From contig CP121314.1 of assembly GCA_043557195.1 (NCBI GenBank), forward strand, positions 62,001-126,000: DNA of 64,000 nucleotides, read 5' to 3'. The stretch comes from Jejuia sp043557195. GTDB lineage: Bacteria; Bacteroidota; Bacteroidia; Flavobacteriales; Flavobacteriaceae. The number at the start of each line of letters is the position of its first letter. The stretch's first letter is position 1. Shown here piece after piece: positions 28,213 through 37,163 of the stretch. The notes below the pieces were generated by a model. It searched no databases. It had not been told where the DNA came from and was given only the letters and a program-made list of their open reading frames with translations. The position numbers were made by a program, and so were the translations under genes.

Positions 28213-29349
28213 TTGAAAAAATTAAAAGTTGTTACCGTAGTAGGTACAAGACCAGAAATTATAAGATTAGCTTGTGTGATAGCAGCACTAAATAATAATG
28301 AAGCTATAGATCATGTTTTAGTGCATACAGGACAAAATTATGATTATGAACTAAACGAAATATTTTTTGATGATTTAGGGATTAAAAAACCCGATCACTT
28401 TTTAAATGCTGCAGGTAAAAATGCTACCGAAACCGTGGGTAACATTTTAATCAAAATAGATCCACTTTTAGAGAAAATTAATCCTGATGCATTTTTAGTG
28501 CTTGGAGACACAAATTCTTGTTTATGCGCCATACCAGCTAAAAAAAGGAAAATACCAGTATTTCATATGGAAGCAGGTAACCGTTGTTTTGACCAGCGTG
28601 TACCAGAAGAAACCAATAGAAAAATTGTAGATCACGTAGCTGATATAAACCTAACTTACAGCGATATAGCTAGAGAATATTTATTAAGAGAAGGTTTGCC
28701 TGCAGATAGAATTATCAAAACAGGCAGCCCTATGTTTGAAGTTTTAATGAGTTATAAAGATAAAATTGAAGCTTCTAGTGTTTTGGAAAATTTAAATTTA
28801 AGTAAAGAAAAATATTTTGTAGTTAGCTCTCATCGTGAAGAAAACATAAGTAACCCAAAAAATTTTGAAGGACTAATTACTTCTTTAAATTTAATTGCAG
28901 AAAAATATAATTTTCCAATTATCGTCTCAACACACCCAAGAACAAGAAAGATGCTAGACTCAAAAAAACTGGCGGTACATAAAAATATTCAGTTTTTAAA
29001 ACCATTAGGCTTTTCAGATTACAATGCACTCCAATTGCACTCGTATGCTGTACTTTCTGACAGTGGTACAATTTCTGAAGAATCGTCAATTCTTAATTTT
29101 AAAGCATTAAATATTAGAGATGCACATGAAAGACCGGAAGCAATGGAAGAAACATCTGTAATGATGGTTGGTCTTAATCCTGAGCGTATTTTACAAGGCT
29201 TGGTTGCATTAGAAGTACAAAAATCCAATCCAGATAGGCTATTTAGACAAGTAAGTGATTATTCTATGCCCAATGTAAGTGAAAAAGTAGTTCGCATAAT
29301 ACTTTCGTATGTAGATTACATTAACAGAGTTGTTTGGAATAAAATCTAA
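28213..29349 (+). CDS. wecB: UDP-HexNAc 2-epimerase (CapG/FnlC; WecB family)
   Basis: This 378-residue non-hydrolysing 2-epimerase has GTRPEIIRL, HTGQNYDYELNEIFF, GDTNSCL, HMEAGNRCFDQRVPEETNR, SSHREENI and SDSGTISEESS. The FnlC/CapG position in the cassette implies that it makes UDP-L-FucNAc as the last step. The start is a TTG codon (28213, MKKLKVVTVVGTRPE), with no ATG in frame upstream. It is the second TTG start in this operon. Confidence 0.92.
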   Translation: MKKLKVVTVVGTRPEIIRLACVIAALNNNEAIDHVLVHTGQNYDYELNEIFFDDLGIKKPDHFLNAAGKNATETVGNILIKIDPLLEKINPDAFLVLGDTNSCLCAIPAKKRKIPVFHMEAGNRCFDQRVPEETNRKIVDHVADINLTYSDIAREYLLREGLPADRIIKTGSPMFEVLMSYKDKIEASSVLENLNLSKEKYFVVSSHREENISNPKNFEGLITSLNLIAEKYNFPIIVSTHPRTRKMLDSKKLAVHKNIQFLKPLGFSDYNALQLHSYAVLSDSGTISEESSILNFKALNIRDAHERPEAMEETSVMMVGLNPERILQGLVALEVQKSNPDRLFRQVSDYSMPNVSEKVVRIILSYVDYINRVVWNKI

Positions 29350-29364
29350 TATTTAATTAGAAAA

Positions 29365-30561
29365 ATGAATACATTTAATTTCTTTATTTACAGTAACGAT
29401 GATTTTACATTAAAAAGTGCTGGCACAACGCGTATGATATATTATGCGAAAATTTTGGCAGATAAACATCATAAAGTTTATCTTTTAAGCTGTTGTAAAA
29501 ACAAAATAACTGAAAATGATTTTCACGAAATTGAACCGAACATTTTTATACAGAAAAAGAAAATACTAACTAAAAATTTCTTTAACACTATTGGTTTTCT
29601 AAAAAGCCTTTTTAAATTTTCAAAAACTCAAAGTGAAAAGAATGTGTTTTTATTTTATCCACCTCCATTAGTTTCTTTAGAAATATTAAGTATTATATAT
29701 CTTAAAGGCATAAAAAAACAAAAACTATTTTTTGAAAATAACGAAATAAGAAAACATTCTTCATCGTTTCATGCGCCCATTACTTTTAGTAGACTAAATT
29801 ACAGTTTGAAAAAAATAATTTTTAAATCTGTATTTTCATTAACTCCTATCCTTCTTAAATTTTACGATGGTTTAATATGTATCTCTACCAATATAGAAAA
29901 ATACGGTAAAAAGTATAACAAGAATACCATTCGCATACCTATACTAACAAATCCTGATTATCAAATAAGTAAATCTAGCACTATTTATTTTGAAAAAAAC
30001 AAGTTTAACATTGGCTTTTCAGGTAGCATTGCAATTAGTAAAGAAAACTTAGATATGTTTATAAGGGTAATCTCTAGATTATCTAAAAACGGATATGTTG
30101 TTCATTTTAATTTATGTGGATCTGCTACCAAAACTAATGATGTGCTTTTAAAAAACCTCATAGAGGAATATAAGTTAAATAGTACAATAACATATTATGG
30201 TAATTTAAATGAAGTAGAATTTTCTACCTTTTTAAATCAACAAGATTTATTAGTCATCCCTAGAGGCTATACTATTCAAAATCATTATGGGTTTTCTACA
30301 AAATTATCTGACTATTTAAATCATAAAAAAATGATTTTGATAACAGATATTAGTGATAATAACCTATACATAAAAGACAAAGTAAATGGTTTTATAGTAC
30401 CTCCAGACGATGAGAATGCTATGTATAATAAATTAATCGATATAATTGATAACTTTGATTTTTACAACAAATCAGTGTTATCAAAAGCTTTTAATACATC
30501 CAAAGAAGAATTTAATTATGTGCTTTATAAAAAGTCTCTTGTAGATTTTTTAAAAAATTAA
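29365..30561 (+). CDS. GT-B glycosyltransferase, possibly FucNAc transferase (WbuB-like position)
   Basis: This 398-residue GT-B protein of the GT4 type has an N-terminal acceptor domain with SAGTTRMIYYAKIL, a C-terminal nucleotide-sugar domain starting GFSGSIAISKENLDM, and the donor-site region KLSDYLNHKKMI. The usual Glu-x7-Glu is weak. It directly follows the FucNAc cassette, the place held by the fucosaminyltransferase WbuB in E. coli O26-type loci, so L-FucNAc is a plausible donor. Donor and linkage are not readable from sequence. Confidence 0.78.
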   Translation: MNTFNFFIYSNDDFTLKSAGTTRMIYYAKILADKHHKVYLLSCCKNKITENDFHEIEPNIFIQKKKILTKNFFNTIGFLKSLFKFSKTQSEKNVFLFYPPPLVSLEILSIIYLKGIKKQKLFFENNEIRKHSSSFHAPITFSRLNYSLKKIIFKSVFSLTPILLKFYDGLICISTNIEKYGKKYNKNTIRIPILTNPDYQISKSSTIYFEKNKFNIGFSGSIAISKENLDMFIRVISRLSKNGYVVHFNLCGSATKTNDVLLKNLIEEYKLNSTITYYGNLNEVEFSTFLNQQDLLVIPRGYTIQNHYGFSTKLSDYLNHKKMILITDISDNNLYIKDKVNGFIVPPDDENAMYNKLIDIIDNFDFYNKSVLSKAFNTSKEEFNYVLYKKSLVDFLKN

Positions 30562-30619
30562 TGTGTTAAAATGGCTAAGTAAAAATGAGACAGCAAAAAC
30601 TTAAAATAATATAATAATT

Positions 30620-31753
30620 ATGAAAGAGCCTTTGAGGGTTTTGCAAGTATTTACATCAATGAGTAAAGGCGGTGCGGAAGCTATGATAATGAATTATTAT
30701 AGAAATATTGATAGATCTAAAGTACAATTTGATTTTCTTCTCCATAGAGAAGAAAAATATGCTTTTGACCATGAAATAGAAGAAATGGGAGGTAAAATTT
30801 ATAGATTACCAGCAATCTCAATTTCATCATTTTTTTCTTACAAGAAGGAAGTCAAAGCATTTTTTAAAGCACACCCTGAATATAAAATTATTCATTCACA
30901 TATAAATGCATTAAGCTTTATAGTACTTAAATATGCAAAAAAATACTGCAAGACTAGAATTGCTCATAGTCATACCTCTTTAAACCCTTATTCAATATTT
31001 AAATTGTATAAAAAAAACGTACACACTAGTAGAACTCTTAAAAACTTTCTTTACCACCAAATAAGATCACTAACTCCTAAGTATACTACACATAACTTTG
31101 CCTGTGGAAGGAAGGCAGGAGAATGGCTTTATGGTAAAAACAATAAATTTAAGATAATAAATAATGCAATTGATACTTCTATGTTTCTCTATGATGAAAA
31201 AAAATCTATTAGTATGAAAAAAGAGCTAGAAGTTGAAAATGAATTTGTTATTGGACACGTAGGCAGATTTGACAACCCGAAAAACCATTATTTTTTAATT
31301 GATGTATTTAATGAAATATTAAAACAGGAACCAAAAGCAAAACTTTTACTTGTAGGTGATGGAAATCTTAAAGATTCTATTATAACTAAAGTAAAAGAAC
31401 TTGGCATAAGTGAGTCCGTCAACTTTTTGGGATTTCGAGATGATATTGAATCTATTTTGCAAGCTGTCGATCTTTTTATATTTCCATCTCTTTACGAAGG
31501 TTTTCCAGTTACTCTAATAGAAGCTCAAGCAGCTAGTATAAGTATAATAGCTTCAGACACTATCACCAAAGAAGTTCAATTTACAGATTTAGTTCACTTT
31601 ATGAGTTTAAAACAATCTGAAAAGGAATGGGCAGATCTTGCAGTAAAATTAAAAAACAACAAAAAAATAAATAGAAATGAAATCATTTTAGAAAAAGGTT
31701 ATGATATTAAATCATGTGCCGACGAACTTTCACAATTTTATTTAAGTTTATAA
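30620..31753 (+). CDS. GT4-family glycosyltransferase (EpsF-like)
   Basis: This 377-residue GT-B enzyme starts VLQVFTSMSKGGAEAMIMNYY (quoted in part, the GGAE loop being diagnostic). It has IIHSHINAL, the donor domain VIGHVGRFDNPKNH, and the retaining signature FPSLYEGFPVTLIEAQAA with the Glu-x7-Glu pair. It resembles EpsF-type EPS glycosyltransferases. The next 870 bases are non-coding, so it probably ends a transcription block begun at ugd. Confidence 0.88.
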   Translation: MKEPLRVLQVFTSMSKGGAEAMIMNYYRNIDRSKVQFDFLLHREEKYAFDHEIEEMGGKIYRLPAISISSFFSYKKEVKAFFKAHPEYKIIHSHINALSFIVLKYAKKYCKTRIAHSHTSLNPYSIFKLYKKNVHTSRTLKNFLYHQIRSLTPKYTTHNFACGRKAGEWLYGKNNKFKIINNAIDTSMFLYDEKKSISMKKELEVENEFVIGHVGRFDNPKNHYFLIDVFNEILKQEPKAKLLLVGDGNLKDSIITKVKELGISESVNFLGFRDDIESILQAVDLFIFPSLYEGFPVTLIEAQAASISIIASDTITKEVQFTDLVHFMSLKQSEKEWADLAVKLKNNKKINRNEIILEKGYDIKSCADELSQFYLSL

Positions 31754-32420
31754 ATCTACTCGTCATAAACAGAACCCTAAAATAGACTATTTTTATGAAT
31801 TTTCCATTAAACATATACTTATAATGGATATCTTCTTTATTATTTGAATTTGGAGCGAATAAATGTTATAATCTACTACCTTTACCAACTATTTCTACTC
31901 CCACTCCAAACCAAAACCTATCCTGAATAGTCAAAATCTTTACCCCATTATTTGCTAGACCTATTTTGCTATTTAATAGCATTTGGTAAAAGTTTTCGCA
32001 ATTTTATGGATAACATTAATTACTATTACACCTAACTAATTAATATAAAATTCTCTTAATATTTTCAATAGGCTTTGAAAACTTAATTTACACCCAAAAT
32101 ATCTTAAACACTAATCTGTGAAAAATATACGATACTTTTTTCTATACTTATCATCTTTTATCAAACAATAGGCACAATTAAATCCTTCTTTTCTTTATCC
32201 TTTAATTAAATACATTTCGTACCATATGCAAATACATTAGAACATACTATGTGCATAATTCTAATTTAGCAATTGTTTTATTAATTATTAAACAAAATTT
32301 GTGTGATTATTATTTTTGAAGGTTTTTTATTAGAACTTTCTTCTAAACAACAAAAAATATTCAATTATTGAAATCAATCAAAAAAATTATTACATGTTAT
32401 TAACAACTTATGCTAAATCT

Positions 32421-32520
32421 TCGATTAACTGCGTATTTTTGCTGCCAAATCTAATTTATATAATCCTTATCATTAATATTAACGTATATGATCAAAACCC
32501 AAAATGTCGATGAACTGCGT
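32421..32520 (+). repeat. Two near-identical 14-mers upstream of the lyase-like gene
   Basis: TCGATTAACTGCGT (32421-32434) and TCGATGAACTGCGT (32507-32520) match at 13 of 14 bases, spaced 86 bases start to start, and both run into T-rich stretches. The first abuts the -7 candidate at 32434. They may be regulator sites. Confidence 0.35.
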
Positions 32521-32591
32521 TTTTGACGCAATTTCTTACAAATAATTATATTTTTTTAGATGAAATGCAATTAAAAACGCTATAAAGTATA

Positions 32592-32600
32592 TATATTTGT
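32592..32600 (+). promoter_or_regulatory. -7 promoter element for the lyase-like lipoprotein
   Basis: TATATTTGT is an exact TAnnTTTGY match 24 bases before the ATG. The 10-mer GATGAAATGC lies upstream at 32559-32568; the same 10-mer is found upstream of the ugd promoter (20377-20386). Confidence 0.5.
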
Positions 32601-32623
32601 GACTTCCTTAAATCTAATTTATA

Positions 32624-34477
32624 ATGAACTACCTACAACTACAAACAAACGCTAAAGTATTGACTTGCATATTATTTTATTTACTCTTGTTGACATCATG
32701 TAATAATGAAGAAATATTTGTACTAGAAGAATCTGCAATAATTGAAGAAGAAACTCCAAATACTGAAGAAGAAACTCCAAATACTGAAAGTGAGGTAATG
32801 GCAATAGATACGGTAGATGATACTGCTAATACTGTTGAAAATGAGCAAGTAAATATTAACGTATATGCTAACGATTTAAACATACCGAATAGTATTACAT
32901 TATCCACTACTACTCCATTAAACGGAGTTTTAACTATTAGTAATAATGAAACCTCAAATAATCATCTAGATGATACAGTTATCTATACGCCAAATACTAA
33001 TTTTTCTGGAATAGACTCATTTAATTATATTTTATGTGATGCAACTAACCCAGAAAATTGTGACACAGCAACTGTGACAATAACTATCAATCCTGCTGAA
33101 GATAATATAGCCACAGAGTTAAAAGCATTCCCCAAAGCCTATGGAGCTGGGAGTGCCGTAACTGGTGGTCGCGGAGGTAGAGTAATTCATGTTACCAATT
33201 TGAATGATTCAGGTTCAGGTTCTTTACGAGAAGCTGTTATGGCTAGAGGGCCTAGAATAATAGTATTTGACGTATCTGGCACTATAGAGCTTAGAACTAA
33301 TCTGAATATTCTTGACGGAGACATGACTATAGCTGGTCAAACTGCTCCAGCTGGAGGTATAACACTCACTGGAAAATCTATTGTATGGTCGAACAATCAA
33401 TGGAATCCAAACGTGAATAATATTATAATGCGATATATTAAAATACGACCAGATTTTGTCCGTAACGGTATAGACATGTGTATACAAATGAATAACGTTA
33501 AAAATGTTATTATAGATCATTGTTCTCTTTCATGGGGTGGAGATAAAGCAATAGGAATAAGTGATGTTGCTGCTAATATAACAGTCCAAAACTGCTTGAT
33601 AGCTGAAAGTAATACGGGTATAATTATGGGTATAGACTTACAAGGAAATGAGTTTGATAGTCATAATATGTCATGTCTTAGAAATATATTCTATGATTCA
33701 AGCCATAGGTTCCCTAATGCAGATGGCAATGGTAGATATGACATAATTAACAATGTAGGTTATAATTATAGATATAGATTAATTAATACTACTGGATCAG
33801 CACAGGTAAATGCTATTAATAATTATTATGATAGGGGAACACGACAAGTTTCTACTGATTTTATGAACAAAATAGTAGGAAGAGATAACATTAGTAATCT
33901 AAAAGTTTATACCTCAGGAAATAAAATTAAAGGTTTTAATCCCGAAAACGAATGGGACATTTGGACTGCATTTGTTGGTAATGGTCCAGGTGGATCTTGG
34001 TCTTATGGAGGTAAAACATACTACAATAATGATACTGTTGATGAAGCACAATTTAGAACATTAACTCCATATCCTCAATTAGGATTTGAGATTCCGATTT
34101 TAGACACTGATACTTTATTAGATGATTTACTAGGAGATACTGGTGCAAATAAATTCATAGATTCTAATGGTAATGTTGCAATTGAAGTAGATATTGTTGA
34201 TAATCGATATATTACAAATATGTCTCAACGTAATTATGTAGAATATGAATGGAATGAAGACTGGGGAAGCTATGCACACTATATTGATTGGCATAGTAAT
34301 GTAAGTAACATTCCAATAAACACGAGACCTGTAGATTTTGACTTTGATAGAGATGGAATGGCAGATGCATGGGAGGTTGAAAAAGGTTTAGATACGGGAG
34401 TTGATGATAGCGCATTAGATAGAAATGGTGACGGTTATACTAATATAGAAGAATATATCAACCAAGTTGATTTTTAA
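32624..34477 (+). CDS. Secreted polysaccharide lyase-like lipoprotein (pectate lyase PL1 fold)
   Basis: This 617-residue protein has a signal peptide and lipobox (LLLLTSC, Cys ~26), then an acidic linker with a tandem repeat and an Ig-like (cadherin-type) domain ~55-155 (VENEQVNINVYANDL, NFSGIDSFNYILCD). A right-handed beta-helix follows from ~170 with pectate-lyase features: GGRGGRVIHVTNLNDSGSGS, VFDVSGTIEL, NIIMRYIKIRPD and DHCSLSWGGDKAIG. The end carries a calcium-loop pair (DFDRDGMADAWE, DRNGDGYTNIEEY). No T9SS tail is visible. It sits inside the EPS locus, so it probably acts on uronate residues of the cell's own polymer. Catalytic residues could not be assigned safely. Confidence 0.82.
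   Translation: MNYLQLQTNAKVLTCILFYLLLLTSCNNEEIFVLEESAIIEEETPNTEEETPNTESEVMAIDTVDDTANTVENEQVNINVYANDLNIPNSITLSTTTPLNGVLTISNNETSNNHLDDTVIYTPNTNFSGIDSFNYILCDATNPENCDTATVTITINPAEDNIATELKAFPKAYGAGSAVTGGRGGRVIHVTNLNDSGSGSLREAVMARGPRIIVFDVSGTIELRTNLNILDGDMTIAGQTAPAGGITLTGKSIVWSNNQWNPNVNNIIMRYIKIRPDFVRNGIDMCIQMNNVKNVIIDHCSLSWGGDKAIGISDVAANITVQNCLIAESNTGIIMGIDLQGNEFDSHNMSCLRNIFYDSSHRFPNADGNGRYDIINNVGYNYRYRLINTTGSAQVNAINNYYDRGTRQVSTDFMNKIVGRDNISNLKVYTSGNKIKGFNPENEWDIWTAFVGNGPGGSWSYGGKTYYNNDTVDEAQFRTLTPYPQLGFEIPILDTDTLLDDLLGDTGANKFIDSNGNVAIEVDIVDNRYITNMSQRNYVEYEWNEDWGSYAHYIDWHSNVSNIPINTRPVDFDFDRDGMADAWEVEKGLDTGVDDSALDRNGDGYTNIEEYINQVDF
32744..32785 (+). repeat. Two perfect 21-bp tandem repeats in the lyase linker
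   Basis: Two identical 21-base units (32744-32764, 32765-32785) each encode EEETPNT between the lipidated Cys and the Ig-like domain. Such repeats can change copy number by slippage and so alter spacer length. Confidence 0.8.
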
Positions 34478-34482
34478 TAAAC

Positions 34483-34539
34483 AACACTAACACATCCATT
34501 ATTTCACAAATATTTTATTTTTTTGTGATGACGAGTGTT
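34483..34539 (+). terminator. Terminator-like hairpin after the lyase-like gene
   Basis: AACACT (34483-34488) pairs with AGTGTT (34534-34539), and TCACAAA (34504-34510) pairs with TTTGTGA (34522-34528). A T run follows. It is imperfect but well placed 5 bases after the stop. Confidence 0.4.
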
Positions 34540-34756
34540 TTTTATAAAATTATTGAAGACAGTTTTGTGAAAAATTAAGTTTAAATTATTCTTTTTAGAA
34601 ATTCACCTTAGGTTAGATATGAGTTTATCTTTTAGTTAAAATAGCAACTTCAATATCTGATAACAAACTGATATATTTAACTTCAGTTAATAATAATTTA
34701 TTTACTCTTAAAACAAATGTAGTAGTTAAAACTCTCATAATAGCTTTACATAAATA

Positions 34757-35911
34757 ATGAAAAAAAAAATAATTAGAGTAACCACTGTTCCAGTATCTTT
34801 AGGAGGTCTTTTAACTGGCCAACTTAAATTTATGTCTCAGTATTTTGAAGTTATAGGCATAGCATCTATGGGAGAAAAATCAGAACTTAATAAAGTTTCT
34901 AAGAACGAAGGCATTAGAGTTATTCCAATTGAAATGACAAGAAAGATCACTCCTTTGCATGATTTAAAAGCTGTTTGGAAACTCTATAGAATCTTTAAAA
35001 AAGAGCGACCTTTTATTGTTCATTCCCATACACCTAAAGCTGGGACCTTATCTATGCTTGCTGCTAAGTTAGCAAGAGTTCCCAATAGATTACATACAAT
35101 CGCTGGGTTACCTCTTGTTGAAGCAAAAGGGACTAAAAGAATACTTCTTAATTCAGTTGAAAAAATAACATACAGTTGTGCAACCAAAATATATCCTAAT
35201 TCATTTGGGTTAGTTAATATCATACTAGAAAACAATTTTACATCTAAAAACAAATTAAAAGTAATAGGAAATGGAAGTTCTAATGGTATTGATACTTCTT
35301 ATTTTAATCCTAAGATTTATGATTTAGAATATAAAAAAAATTTAAGGCGTAAATTAAAACTAGATGAAAGTGATTTTGTTTACGTTTTTGTGGGAAGGTT
35401 AGTCACTGATAAAGGCATAAATGAACTAGTAAATGCATTTTCAAGATTAAACTCAGAATTTAGCGATGCAAAGCTGTTATTAGTTGGAGGGGTTGAAAAA
35501 GAACTAGACCCGCTATTACCAGAGACCGAAAATATAATTGCTAAAAACAAAAATATTATTAGCTCAGGGTGGGTAGATGATGTAAGACCTTACTTAGCTA
35601 TTTCGAACGCTTTAGTTTTTCCAAGTTACAGAGAAGGCTTTCCTAATGTTGTAATGCAAGGAGCTGCAATGGAGCTGTTTAGTATAGTCTCTGATATTAA
35701 TGGCTGCAATGAAATAATAAAAAATAAAGAAAATGGTATTATTATACCTGTAAAAAATGAAGTTGCTCTGTATAATGCAATGTTAGAAGTATATTATAAC
35801 AAAGATCTATATAAAGCAAAGGGGCTACAATCTCGAAAAATTATTGCAGCTAATTATGAGCGCACTGAAGTTTGGAATGCTCTTCTCAAAGAATATAATA
35901 GCCTTTCGTAG
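34757..35911 (+). CDS. GT4-family glycosyltransferase (PglA-like)
   Basis: This 384-residue GT-B enzyme has an N-terminal VPVSLGGLLTGQLKFM, IVHSHTPKAGTLSMLAAKLA, and the donor domain YVFVGRLVTDKGINELV with FPSYREGFPNVVMQGAAM (first Glu of the retaining motif kept; the position of the second carries Gln). The HTPKAG/AKLARVP region resembles PglA-type transferases that add HexNAc to diacetylbacillosamine-linked lipid, fitting the bacillosamine genes here. It starts a new block after a 279-base gap with no ORF. Confidence 0.85.
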   Translation: MKKKIIRVTTVPVSLGGLLTGQLKFMSQYFEVIGIASMGEKSELNKVSKNEGIRVIPIEMTRKITPLHDLKAVWKLYRIFKKERPFIVHSHTPKAGTLSMLAAKLARVPNRLHTIAGLPLVEAKGTKRILLNSVEKITYSCATKIYPNSFGLVNIILENNFTSKNKLKVIGNGSSNGIDTSYFNPKIYDLEYKKNLRRKLKLDESDFVYVFVGRLVTDKGINELVNAFSRLNSEFSDAKLLLVGGVEKELDPLLPETENIIAKNKNIISSGWVDDVRPYLAISNALVFPSYREGFPNVVMQGAAMELFSIVSDINGCNEIIKNKENGIIIPVKNEVALYNAMLEVYYNKDLYKAKGLQSRKIIAANYERTEVWNALLKEYNSLS

Positions 35912-35988
35912 GAAAAATATTTGTTAAAAAATAGATTATTCTATTTTTGTATTGTATCTAAAAGATACGTTTGCTATAACAATAATTA

Positions 35989-37086
35989 ATGGGAGAGGAT
36001 ATTCAAATTACTTCTTTAACTAAAGAAGAATTAGGCATTGCTATTGCCAAAAATACTTATTGGATTGATAATGTTGAAGATATACCCTTTTCTAAAAGTA
36101 AGGCTACATGGCTATTACAAAATGACAGAATTGATAACAGCGACATTTGTGCAATTATTGGCACTGAAAACAATACTATCATTTCATTTATTTTTTTTGT
36201 ACCAGATATTATAAATACAAAAACAGGAAAGGAAAAAATATTTTGGAGTAGACGATGGTGGATTTCTGAGAAATATAAGAACTCCATTTTACCAACTTAC
36301 ACCATGACGATAGCAATGAAGGCTGTAGAAAATAAAGCTGTGGTAAAGTTTCTAGGTAAAAGTGTTGAAGAATTCTACAGAAAACAACCTTTCACAGAGT
36401 TCGCTCATAGAACTAGATATTATGTTATATTCAATTTCGATTCAAGTATTATTTTAAACAAGATAAAATCCCTAAGACTCATTTCTGGTTTAGTAAGAAA
36501 AATAGATAGTTTTTCATTGTATGCGGTATCACTAATCAACAAAGGTAAAACTCTAAAAAAAACAAAACATCTTGTATATGAATATGTATCTAATATTGAT
36601 GATAGCCTATGGCAGTTTTTAAGTCCTTTTTGTAAAAACGATTTAATACCAAAATCTAAAGAATATATTAGTTGGCAAATAGACAACAATCAATATACAA
36701 ATGCTCCTGTAAGACATAAATATACTCACAATTGTTTATTAAGCAGTATATACAAAAGGGTTTATAATATTAGTTATACTATAAAAAAAGAAGGTAAAGT
36801 TATTGGCTTCACCTCATTTCTAGTTCGAGGAAAAGAAGCTATGGTGCGCTATTTTATTTATGAAAACGAGAATTTAGAAGTTTGTGCTGATGCTTTAATG
36901 GAAAATGTGTTGCAAACAAAGGTTACAAACCTACAAACCGAAAACGAAATTCTAGGTAAGTATATTACAAAAACATACACTAACATATATGCTAATAAAC
37001 GAAAGTTCTATGCTTTGGCTCATAATGATATGAATATTGATTTTGAAAATGCCAATATTAATGATAGAGACGGGAATTTTGCATAG
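35989..37086 (+). CDS. Putative GNAT/FemAB-like acyltransferase of unknown substrate
   Basis: This 365-residue protein has no membrane segment. It appears to have two alpha/beta halves. The first has ICAIIGTENNTIISFIFFVPD and EKIFWSRRWWISEKYKNS; the second has YTIKKEGKVIGFTSFLVRGKEA. The strand-turn-strand pattern (xxGKVIGF) is like GNAT folds, but no full acetyl-CoA motif is visible. It sits 78 bases before an adenylation enzyme and carrier protein, so a role in transferring the activated acyl or aminoacyl group is plausible. I do not recognise a named family, and confidence in the fold is modest. Confidence 0.5.
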   Translation: MGEDIQITSLTKEELGIAIAKNTYWIDNVEDIPFSKSKATWLLQNDRIDNSDICAIIGTENNTIISFIFFVPDIINTKTGKEKIFWSRRWWISEKYKNSILPTYTMTIAMKAVENKAVVKFLGKSVEEFYRKQPFTEFAHRTRYYVIFNFDSSIILNKIKSLRLISGLVRKIDSFSLYAVSLINKGKTLKKTKHLVYEYVSNIDDSLWQFLSPFCKNDLIPKSKEYISWQIDNNQYTNAPVRHKYTHNCLLSSIYKRVYNISYTIKKEGKVIGFTSFLVRGKEAMVRYFIYENENLEVCADALMENVLQTKVTNLQTENEILGKYITKTYTNIYANKRKFYALAHNDMNIDFENANINDRDGNFA

Positions 37087-37163
37087 CAATAAGCTAATGG
37101 TTTTAAAAATTTGAGAGAGTATATAAAAATGAGAAGAATCTATTTTTGAAAAATTAAATATCA

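Larger units (their letters stand above)
31754..32623. other. 870-base non-coding region before the polysaccharide lyase-like gene
   Basis: Both strands lack any supportable ORF. Features seen are a 15-base palindrome TGCTATT-T-AATAGCA at 31967-31981, a candidate -7 element TATTTTTGC at 32434-32442, two related 14-mers (separate entry) and a second -7 element at 32592. A 16-base string AATATTAACGTATATG (from 32474) recurs inside the following gene near 32862. The region may be a long regulatory leader or the site of a lost gene. Confidence 0.45.

Noticed and set aside
32474..32877. 16-base string AATATTAACGTATATG present both upstream of and inside the lyase-like gene
   Set aside because: Only two copies in AT-rich DNA with no flanking similarity; kept as a note, not a repeat element.
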